NCBI GenBank assembly: GCA_002431635.1
Contig: DJGH01000052.1
Location: 39,066 to 46,135, forward strand
Length of the DNA stretch: 7,070 bases
Reading direction: 5' to 3'
Origin: Petrotoga sp. UBA5851
GTDB lineage: Bacteria; Thermotogota; Thermotogae; Petrotogales; Petrotogaceae
Under the pieces are notes generated by a model. It was not told where the DNA came from. It was given only the letters and a program-made list of their open reading frames with translations, and did not search any database. Of this stretch, positions 1-4,016 are shown piece by piece (the first letter of the stretch is position 1; every line of letters starts with the position of its first letter). Made by a program: the position numbers and the translations under genes.

Positions 1-220
1 CAGAAATCCTGTAATGAGTCCATTTCCCATCTTGTCTGCTCTCAACAACTCCAGATTCAACAAGTATCTTCATATGATACGAAAGAGAAGATTGTCCAAT
101 ATCAATATTTTCAAGAAGCTGGCATGCACACTTTTCTTCATTGCGTAATAATTCAAGTATTTCTAATCTTTGCTCGTCACAGAACGCTTTAAATATTTTT
201 GCGTATTTTTGATTTGACAT
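1..220 (-). CDS. ArsR/SmtB-family metalloregulator, C-terminus cut by window edge
   Basis: This is a winged-helix repressor that would release its operator on binding a thiophilic metal or metalloid. Seventy-three residues are visible, starting MSNQKYAKIF. A helix-turn-helix with the family's typical SLSYHMKIL recognition segment lies at about residues 38-55, and the wing begins at SRQDGKWTHYRIS. Cys31 and Cys33 form a CAC motif (EEKCACQLL) where the alpha-3 arsenite site CVC of classical ArsR lies, so an As(III)/Sb(III)-type sensor is the likely reading; C14 is a further cysteine. The start is fixed by a GAGGTGA ribosome binding site at 231-237, ten bases upstream. Transcription leaves the window to the left, so any transporter it controls is out of view. 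The family is clear; the ligand is inferred from the CxC motif alone. Confidence 0.88.
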   Translation of the reverse strand, partial: MSNQKYAKIFKAFCDEQRLEILELLRNEEKCACQLLENIDIGQSSLSYHMKILVESGVVESRQDGKWTHYRIS

Positions 221-235
221 TTTCAAAATATCACC

Positions 236-259
236 TCATATCGATTTTTTTTGATATGA
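236..259. promoter_or_regulatory. ArsR-type operator (inverted repeat)
   Basis: TCATATCGA (236-244) and TTGATATGA (251-259) are 9-base arms with one mismatch around a six-T spacer. This matches the usual ArsR operator pattern of ATATCAA/TTGATAT half-sites. It lies over the predicted transcription start of the minus-strand regulator gene and reaches its ribosome binding site, so bound repressor would block initiation. This implies autorepression. Confidence 0.72.
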
Positions 260-262
260 TTT

Positions 263-291
263 ATTATATCTCTCAAATCGAAATTTGTCAA
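263..291 (-). promoter_or_regulatory. Sigma-A promoter of the ArsR-family gene
   Basis: Read on the minus strand, a perfect -35 TTGACA (291-286) is followed by a 17-base spacer and a perfect -10 TATAAT (268-263). The predicted start of transcription is near 256, inside the inverted repeat operator. A full-consensus promoter fits a gene kept off by a tight repressor. Confidence 0.85.
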
Positions 292-318
292 TATGATCTG
301 TACTTTCTTTAGAGTACT

Positions 319-360
319 TTACATTATAAAAATAAAAAACTATGCTGACAGCATAGTTTT
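319..360 (-). terminator. Intrinsic terminator of the OhrR-family gene
   Basis: Ten-base arms AAAACTATGC (336-345) and GCATAGTTTT (351-360) pair perfectly around a five-base loop. On the minus strand the stem is followed by a U-rich tract (335 down to about 323). The stem begins at the last base of the TAA stop codon of the OhrR gene, so it ends that transcript before the downstream ArsR promoter region. Confidence 0.85.
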
Positions 361-827
361 TAAGTTTTGCTACTTCCCTCGGAAGACAAAAACCTGCGCA
401 TAAGATTATGAAGAGTATCCCTAAGCTTTATCATTTCGGAGTTATCACAGTAATCCCCATTGTATATAGAGCACAAAAGATTGCTGGGAATTTTTTCAGA
501 TCTTTCCTTAAGCTCTTGTCCTTTTTTTGTCAAAAATATTCTTAAATTTCTTTCATCCTTTGCATCTCTTTTTCTGCTTATATACCCAGATATTTCTAGT
601 TTTTTCAGAAGAGGAGTAAGTGTTCCGGAATCAAGGAACAGTGTATCTCCGAGTTCTTTAACTGTAACTCCATCTTTTTCCCATAAACTTAGCATGGCAA
701 TGTAGGAGGTATATGTAAGATTTAATGGTTCAAGAAGAGGTCTGTACTTTTTTATTATTTCTTTTGAACATACATATAAAGCAAAACAAATCTGATTGTC
801 AAGTTTTAAATATTCATTCTTATTCAT
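360..827 (-). CDS. ohrR: OhrR-type MarR-family organic peroxide sensor/repressor
   Basis: This is a 155-residue dimeric winged-helix repressor that leaves DNA when a reactive cysteine is oxidised by organic hydroperoxide. The N-terminus LDNQICFALYVCSKEI carries the OhrR hallmark: Cys14 in the place of Bacillus subtilis Cys15, with Tyr18, Tyr28 and Tyr39 at the spacing of the residues that activate it there (Tyr19, Tyr29, Tyr40). The recognition helix LDSGTLTPLLKKLE (about 65-78) and wing KRDAKDERNL are OhrR-typical. Extra cysteines C20, C119 and C127 are present; C119 lies about where two-cysteine OhrR proteins keep their resolving cysteine (inference). GAGGTGG at 831-837 precedes the ATG. 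It is divergent from a glutathione-peroxidase gene, its probable target, rather than the usual ohr. The subfamily is confident from the motifs; the target is inferred from layout and operators. Confidence 0.87.
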   Translation of the reverse strand: MNKNEYLKLDNQICFALYVCSKEIIKKYRPLLEPLNLTYTSYIAMLSLWEKDGVTVKELGDTLFLDSGTLTPLLKKLEISGYISRKRDAKDERNLRIFLTKKGQELKERSEKIPSNLLCSIYNGDYCDNSEMIKLRDTLHNLMRRFLSSEGSSKT

Positions 828-856
828 AATCCACCTCGCAGAAGATAAGTATTTAA

Positions 857-885
857 ATTTTACATTTTATATATTTTCTTTTCAA
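857..885 (-). promoter_or_regulatory. Probable promoter of the OhrR-family gene
   Basis: On the minus strand, TTGAAA (885-880), a 17-base spacer and TAAAAT (862-857) form a good sigma-A promoter, with a start near 850. It does not overlap the palindromes at 911-939, whose nearest edge is 25 bases upstream of the -35. The regulator may therefore be weakly autoregulated or made constitutively, while the divergent peroxidase promoter is tightly controlled. Confidence 0.6.
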
Positions 886-894
886 GTGAAGGCC

Positions 895-923
895 TTGACA
901 TTTTGATTAAAATTGTATACAAT
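895..923 (+). promoter_or_regulatory. Sigma-A promoter of the glutathione-peroxidase-type gene
   Basis: A perfect -35 TTGACA (895-900), a 17-base spacer and a -10 TACAAT (918-923) place the start near 930. The -10 is the right half of a perfect 14-base palindrome, so a repressor there would directly exclude RNA polymerase. Confidence 0.85.
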
Positions 924-939
924 TTGATTGCATGCAATT
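911..939. promoter_or_regulatory. Array of four OhrR-like half-sites
   Basis: A perfect 14-base palindrome AATTGTATACAATT (911-924) is followed by a perfect 12-base palindrome ATTGCATGCAAT (927-938). Read as half-sites: AATTGTA (911-917), TACAATT (918-924), GATTGCA (926-932), TGCAATT (933-939), alternating in orientation. The inner pair 918-932 gives TACAATT-T-GATTGCA, two mismatches from the 15-base TACAATT-N-AATTGTA arrangement known for Bacillus OhrR. The array covers the -10 and start site of the peroxidase gene. Assignment to the divergent OhrR rests on this similarity and position. Confidence 0.78.
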
Positions 940-963
940 AAATCTACAAAGGAGGAACTACAT

Positions 964-1449
964 ATGGAATTCTTCGACATAAAAGTAAGAGATATGTACG
1001 GCAGAACAGTGACGATGCAAGAGTATAAGGGGAAAGTATTATTAATAGTAAATACAGCAACTGAGTGCGGTTTTACACCCCAGTATGATGGATTAGAAAA
1101 ATTATATAAAAAATACAGACATGAAGGATTTGAAATACTTGATTTTCCATGTAATCAATTCGGTGGACAGGCGCCTGGAACAGCAGAAGAAATTAAAAAA
1201 TTCTGTACTGTGAAGTACGGAGTTTCTTTTAGACAGTTTGAAAAAATTGAAGTAAACGGTGAAAACGAAGCTCCTTTATATACATTCCTAAAAAGTAAGA
1301 AAAGCAGCATTTTAGGATCGAAGATCAAATGGAACTTCACTAAATTTCTTATAAACAGGGATGGAGAGGTGATATCCCGATACAGTCCGATGGATACTCC
1401 AGAAAGAATCGATGATGATATTATGAGGCTTTGCAGTCAGAAAGAATAG
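964..1449 (+). CDS. gpx: Glutathione-peroxidase-family thiol peroxidase (Cys type)
   Basis: This is a 161-residue cytosolic peroxidase with a thioredoxin fold that reduces hydrogen peroxide and organic hydroperoxides. The catalytic tetrad is visible: Cys35 in NTATECGFT (cysteine, not selenocysteine), Gln69 in FPCNQFGGQ, and Trp123 and Asn124 in KWNFTKFL. Cys81 (KFCTVKYG) is the likely resolving cysteine of thioredoxin-dependent bacterial and plant members, so thioredoxin is a more probable electron donor than glutathione (family knowledge). Length is normal. The ATG at 964 is chosen because AAGGAGGA (949-956) lies seven bases upstream; an upstream in-frame TTG at 928 would precede the predicted transcript start. 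It stands alone on its transcript, divergent from OhrR, which probably represses it until peroxide appears. Confidence 0.93.
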   Translation: MEFFDIKVRDMYGRTVTMQEYKGKVLLIVNTATECGFTPQYDGLEKLYKKYRHEGFEILDFPCNQFGGQAPGTAEEIKKFCTVKYGVSFRQFEKIEVNGENEAPLYTFLKSKKSSILGSKIKWNFTKFLINRDGEVISRYSPMDTPERIDDDIMRLCSQKE

Positions 1450-1526
1450 ATAAGTTTATAAACTTTTAGTTTGCGTTGAAAAAGACAATATGTATTTTCC
1501 CTACTTAATTGTTCTTCATAATAATG
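1450..1526. other. Spacer between gpx and the HicB/DinB-like gene; weak AT-only hairpin
   Basis: The 128-base gap holds a 14-base palindrome AAGTTTATAAACTT (1452-1465) just after the gpx stop, with only a broken T run behind it. It could be a weak terminator but has a single G-C pair per arm side. A 13-base word ATAGATAAGTTTA occurs at 1446-1458 and again at 1553-1565, the second copy ending at the ribosome site of the next gene. No other signal is seen. Confidence 0.35.
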
Positions 1527-1532
1527 TATAAT
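1527..1532 (+). promoter_or_regulatory. Candidate -10 box for the HicB/DinB-like gene
   Basis: TATAAT at 1527-1532 sits 45 bases before the start codon of the following gene. No good -35 is seen 16-18 bases upstream (CTTAAT at 1504-1509 is the best fit), so the promoter is weak or activator-dependent. Some expression may also come by read-through from gpx, because only a weak AT-only hairpin (1452-1465) separates the two genes. Confidence 0.4.
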
Positions 1533-1577
1533 TAAAATAGTCAGATTATTTTATAGATAAGTTTAAGGGGGGAACTC

Positions 1578-2288
1578 ATGAAGCTTCAGGTAATAATGGA
1601 GTATAATGATGAAGGTTATCTTTTCTATTTTAAAAAGTATACCGGAGCGTATGTACGGGGAAAAACCAAAGAGGAAGCATTTTCAAAAATTCCACAGGAG
1701 CTTGACTCTTATCTGAAATGGAGCGGTATGGACGAAAGTATCCCGTTGGATTCAATAGAACCTCAGATAATACAAGAAAAAAAGAGTTCTCTAAAAATCA
1801 ATGATGCTGATTCTGACATAATTTTTGAATCTGAGAAAACTCCGTTTTCTTATTCAGAATACTCCGAATTGGAAAAACTGGTACTGCGTTCAGCATATGA
1901 TTTTTCTAACATGTATGAAAGTATTCCGGATAAAGACCAAACAGTTCTTAAGACAAGAAAAACATTCTATGGCAACGTTCCTGTTACGGCAAGAGAAATG
2001 TATGAGCACACAAATAATGTCACAAGTTATTACGCTAGGGAAATAGGAATAGATTTTACAAACGATCCCGATATCCTTAAAAACAGATTGAATGTAATGC
2101 AGGAAATAGAAAAAAAAGAAGATTTTCTTCTTAATAACATCCTGCATGGAAGCTATGATGAGCTATGGTCTGTTCACAAAGCTCTAAGAAGGTTCATATG
2201 GCACGACAGAATACATGCCAGAGCAATGTACCGTATGGCATTAAAAACTTTCAAAAAAGATATTTATAATCCTTTTTTCTTTATCTGA
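1578..2288 (+). CDS. HicB-like N-terminal domain joined to a DinB-like metal-binding domain; function unknown
   Basis: The protein has 236 residues. Residues 1-48 have the look of a HicB-type partial RNase-H fold: a beta strand (MKLQVIMEYN), EGYLFYFKKYTGAYVRGKT in place of the family's EGGYxxxxPDLPGCxxxGxT, then helix KEEAFSKIPQELDSYLKW. Residues 50-85 form a linker. Residues 92-230 resemble the DinB/YfiT four-helix bundle: His144 (YEHTNNVTSYYARE) and the HxxxH pair His209/His213 (FIWHDRIHARAMYRM) are the expected metal triad. DinB-superfamily proteins include thiol-S-transferases using bacillithiol or mycothiol, but none of that chemistry is proven here. AAGGGGGG (1565-1572) lies five bases before ATG. 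No HicA partner is adjacent. DinB-like assignment is fairly sure; the HicB-like part is moderate; no function is claimed. Confidence 0.78.
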   Translation: MKLQVIMEYNDEGYLFYFKKYTGAYVRGKTKEEAFSKIPQELDSYLKWSGMDESIPLDSIEPQIIQEKKSSLKINDADSDIIFESEKTPFSYSEYSELEKLVLRSAYDFSNMYESIPDKDQTVLKTRKTFYGNVPVTAREMYEHTNNVTSYYAREIGIDFTNDPDILKNRLNVMQEIEKKEDFLLNNILHGSYDELWSVHKALRRFIWHDRIHARAMYRMALKTFKKDIYNPFFFI

Positions 2289-2305
2289 TTATAGTGTTAC
2301 ATTTT

Positions 2306-2334
2306 TTGGGCAATACTATATTATGAGTTATAAT
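2306..2334 (+). promoter_or_regulatory. Promoter of mntP
   Basis: TTGGGC (2306-2311), a 17-base spacer and a perfect TATAAT (2329-2334) give a start near 2341. The leader is only about 30 bases, too short for a yybP-ykoY manganese riboswitch, so any manganese control must act at this promoter or elsewhere. Confidence 0.65.
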
Positions 2335-2371
2335 AGAAACTGCTTGATTATTTTGCATACCGGAGGACTTT

Positions 2372-2950
2372 ATGAATATAGCTGAACTTCTTCTCTTGGC
2401 CTTAGGACTTTCAATGGATGCATTTGCAGTTTCTGTAAGCAATGGAATGTGCATTAAAAAGATAAAGATTTCCGATTCTTTCAGTATTGCTTTTTCTTTC
2501 GGATTAGCCCAAGGATTGATGCCTTTATTAGGATTCTATCTTGGACAGGTATTCATTGAGAGAATAAAACATCTTGACCATTACATTGTGTTGATACTTC
2601 TTACCTTTATTGGTGTAAAAATGATTCTGGAAAAAGTATTTCCTTCTCATAAAGAAAAAAAAGAATGTCCGGTTGAAGGGTTAAGAAAATCAGAACTTCT
2701 GCTTCAGGCTGTTGCCACAAGTATTGATGCACTAGCCGCCGGAGTGAGTTTTGCTGCAATGCGGACAGATATACTTATTTCTGTAGGAATAATTGCGCTC
2801 ATAACTTTCTGTGTTTGTTTTGTTGGAGTACGTATAGGAAAACGCTTTGGAGATGCAGTCGGTTCATGGGCTGAAATAGCCGGAGGACTTATTCTTATAC
2901 TTCTTGGATTGAAAGTGTTTATAGAACATGTAGCAGATCATGGATTTTAA
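2372..2950 (+). CDS. mntP: MntP (YebN/DUF204) manganese efflux pump
   Basis: This is a 192-residue inner-membrane protein that exports Mn(II), protecting the cell from excess manganese. Two homologous three-helix halves are visible. The first has LGLSMDAFAVSVSNG with Asp16, the second ATSIDALAAGVSFA with Asp119; these conserved acidic residues sit in the transport path of the family. Six hydrophobic segments lie at about 1-22, 36-58, 70-88, 108-130, 135-154 and 164-186, with a charged lysine-rich loop (PSHKEKKE, about 91-98) between the halves. GGAGGAC (2362-2368) is well placed before the ATG. It has its own promoter and a strong terminator, so it is monocistronic. Its place beside a peroxide-defence pair is consistent with manganese/oxidative-stress linkage, but no shared operator is seen. 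Confidence 0.93.
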   Translation: MNIAELLLLALGLSMDAFAVSVSNGMCIKKIKISDSFSIAFSFGLAQGLMPLLGFYLGQVFIERIKHLDHYIVLILLTFIGVKMILEKVFPSHKEKKECPVEGLRKSELLLQAVATSIDALAAGVSFAAMRTDILISVGIIALITFCVCFVGVRIGKRFGDAVGSWAEIAGGLILILLGLKVFIEHVADHGF

Positions 2951-2956
2951 AAAATA

Positions 2957-2985
2957 AGGTGTCCATTTAAATGGACACTTTTTTT
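2957..2985 (+). terminator. Intrinsic terminator after mntP
   Basis: GTGTCCATTT (2959-2968) and AAATGGACAC (2969-2978) form a perfect 20-base palindrome, extended by A-U and G-U pairs. It is followed by seven T residues (2979-2985). The upstream A-run (2949-2954) would give it weak activity on the other strand too. Confidence 0.92.
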
Positions 2986-3057
2986 ATCTGGAAAATAAAA
3001 TTTTTACTATTTTTAAGTACTGAATTTTGATCAGAATCTATAACGGTTATCTTATTA

Positions 3058-3086
3058 TTGACATATGCTCATAATTATGATAGAAT
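3058..3086 (+). promoter_or_regulatory. Sigma-A promoter of the DUF5320 gene
   Basis: A perfect -35 TTGACA (3058-3063), a 17-base spacer and a -10 TAGAAT (3081-3086) give a start near 3093. The whole promoter lies inside the large inverted repeat annotated separately. Confidence 0.82.
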
Positions 3087-3105
3087 AGTTATGGGCATAT
3101 GTCAA
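3058..3105. repeat. 17-bp inverted repeat enclosing the DUF5320 promoter (probable operator)
   Basis: TTGACATATGCTCATAA (3058-3074) and TTATGGGCATATGTCAA (3089-3105) are reverse complements with a single mismatch (3069/3094). Within it, the smaller palindromes TATG-CT-CATA (3064-3073), CATAATTATG (3070-3079) and TATG-GG-CATA (3090-3099) suggest a repeated TATGnnCATA site. Arms begin at the -35 and end just past the start site, so a bound regulator dimer or tetramer would enclose RNA polymerase's footprint. No T-tract follows, so it is not a terminator. The regulator is unknown; the DUF134 protein encoded downstream is a candidate. Confidence 0.8.
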
Positions 3106-3128
3106 TAACTGTTAATGGAGGTGATAAA

Positions 3129-3398
3129 ATGCCAGGAAGAGATGGTACAGGACCTTTAGGAACGGGGTCAGTCTGTAACAGAAGGTTTGGAGGAAGAATG
3201 TCAGGAAGAAGTTTTTATGACTATTCAAGGCGTGGAAGATTTTCTCATACACCTTCCTTTATAAGAGATCAAGAGTTCCATACAGGTATATGGGCTCAAA
3301 CAGATGAAAAAACCACACTTGAAGAACAAGCTAGATTTTATGAAAATCAGCTTGCTGATCTTAAAAAACGTATGGAGCAGATAAAAAAACAAGGCTGA
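3129..3398 (+). CDS. DUF5320 family small protein
   Basis: This is an 89-residue protein. Its N-terminus MPGRDGTGPLGTGS matches the conserved opening of DUF5320 (MPxxDGTGPxGxGP). A Gly/Arg-rich segment follows (about 18-37, RRFGGRMSGRS) with a single cysteine, Cys16. The C-terminal third (about 62-88, LEEQARFYENQLADLKKRME) is a short coiled coil, as is usual in the family. The molecular function is unknown; members are commonly found in anaerobes beside NifX-like, MinD-like iron-sulfur and UPF0251 proteins (family knowledge), and the last lies next door here. The start at 3129 is set by GGAGGTG (3117-3123); an in-frame ATG at 3099 has no ribosome site and falls within a few bases of the predicted transcript start. 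It is transcribed alone, between its own promoter and terminator. Confidence 0.85.
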   Translation: MPGRDGTGPLGTGSVCNRRFGGRMSGRSFYDYSRRGRFSHTPSFIRDQEFHTGIWAQTDEKTTLEEQARFYENQLADLKKRMEQIKKQG

Positions 3399-3406
3399 TA
3401 CTACTT

Positions 3407-3440
3407 AACAGACCAAAGATAAAATCTTTGGTCTGTTTTA
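3407..3440 (+). terminator. Intrinsic terminator after the DUF5320 gene
   Basis: Fourteen-base perfect arms AACAGACCAAAGAT (3407-3420) and ATCTTTGGTCTGTT (3424-3437) close on an AAA loop and are followed by a short T tract (TTTTA, 3436-3440). It separates the DUF5320 transcript from the downstream operon promoter, which begins five bases later. Confidence 0.88.
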
Positions 3441-3444
3441 ATTG

Positions 3445-3473
3445 TTGACATGAATCAATGTCAGTGATACTAT
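3445..3473 (+). promoter_or_regulatory. Promoter of the DUF134-MBL-cobO operon
   Basis: A perfect -35 TTGACA (3445-3450), a 17-base spacer and TACTAT (3468-3473), preceded by TG at 3465-3466, form an extended -10 promoter with a start near 3480. The moderate -10 fits a regulated promoter. Confidence 0.72.
3446..3463. promoter_or_regulatory. TGACAT-N6-ATGTCA inverted repeat in the DUF134 promoter
   Basis: TGACAT (3446-3451) and ATGTCA (3458-3463) are perfect inverted six-base arms overlapping the -35. The same TGACAT/ATGTCA words form the outer ends of the inverted repeat at the DUF5320 promoter, where they are 40 bases apart, so one regulator may serve both. Downstream, AGTGATA is directly repeated at 3463-3469 and 3478-3484, 15 bases apart, across the -10 and start. 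The functional role is inferred. Confidence 0.55.
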
Positions 3474-3519
3474 CGTTAGTGATATTGCCTTAGTCAAACT
3501 TAAAGCAATGAGGTGGATA

Positions 3520-3999
3520 ATGCCAAGACCTATAAAATGGAGGAAAATTGAAAATATACCTGTACAGTATGCTTTTATACCTGTCCGGGATGAGAATATC
3601 CAGATTGAAACTAATGTGTTAAAATTTGAGGAGCTTGAAGCTATACGCCTGAAAGATCTCTTAGGTTATGATCAGGCAGAATGTGCTGAAAAGATGGAAG
3701 TTTCAAGACCAACCTTTCAAAGAATACTTCTGAGTGCAAGAGAGAAAATAGCTGATAGTCTTGTCAACGGAAAAGGTATTCAGGTCCGTGGTGGAAAGGC
3801 AACTCAAAATATATGCAGGCTCATCTGTTCTGAATGCGGATACAGATGGGTGGAAAATTATGAAAAATTTGAAACTTCAATGGAATCAGAAATAAGATGT
3901 CCAAAATGCGGCTCAATTAACATAGCTTGTGAAAAAGGATGCAGGACAGGTTATGGTTTGGGGAATTGCAGAAGGGGTGGAAAAAGAATCAATCTTTAA
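3520..3999 (+). CDS. UPF0251/DUF134 helix-turn-helix protein with C-terminal zinc ribbon
   Basis: This is a 159-residue probable transcription factor. The N-terminus MPRPIKWRKIENIP is the UPF0251 signature. Residues about 36-82 form a sigma-70 region-4-like HTH (FEELEAIRLKDLLGYDQAE, then KMEVSRPTFQRILLSAREKI). A zinc ribbon follows, with Cys103-x2-Cys106 (ICSECGYRW) and Cys127-x2-Cys130 (RCPKCGS). The tail adds Cys137, Cys141 and Cys150 in a Gly/Arg-rich stretch (CEKGCRTGYGLGNCRRGG), making the protein longer than the simplest family members. GAGGTGG (3510-3516) sits three bases before the ATG; an in-frame ATG at 3508 lies before this site and is discarded. It is first gene of an operon, 17 bases before the MBL gene. 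It may control its own promoter and that of DUF5320, which share TGACAT words; this is inference. Confidence 0.88.
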   Translation: MPRPIKWRKIENIPVQYAFIPVRDENIQIETNVLKFEELEAIRLKDLLGYDQAECAEKMEVSRPTFQRILLSAREKIADSLVNGKGIQVRGGKATQNICRLICSECGYRWVENYEKFETSMESEIRCPKCGSINIACEKGCRTGYGLGNCRRGGKRINL

Positions 4000-4016
4000 G
4001 CTTTGGAGATGAAAAT

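Noticed and set aside
928..963. Longer N-terminus for the peroxidase from a TTG at 928
   Set aside because: The promoter predicts transcription starting near 930, the palindromic operator covers this stretch, and a strong ribosome site sits just before the ATG at 964.
1825..2046. Same-strand alternate frame within the HicB/DinB-like gene, as a sign of a frameshift
   Set aside because: The main frame is continuous from ribosome site to stop with both domains intact, so no frameshift is needed.
1890..2147. Minus-strand open frame within the HicB/DinB-like gene
   Set aside because: Low-complexity Phe/Lys/Ile translation, no ribosome site and complete overlap with a gene that has recognisable domains; the same applies to opposite-strand frames at 460-705, 1155-1340 and 4464-4766.
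2957..2985. mntP downstream palindrome as a regulatory operator for DUF5320
   Set aside because: It is followed directly by seven T residues and lies right after a stop codon, more than 70 bases from the next -35, which fits an intrinsic terminator.
3099..3128. Ten-residue N-terminal extension of the DUF5320 protein
   Set aside because: ATG at 3099 is within the inverted repeat and a few bases from the predicted transcript start; GGAGGTG supports the ATG at 3129, which begins the conserved MPxxDGTGP motif.
3939..4016. Longer start for the MBL-fold protein at 3939
   Set aside because: It overlaps the end of the DUF134 gene, has no ribosome site, and the MBL fold begins with the strand MIIKVLTDN at 4017.
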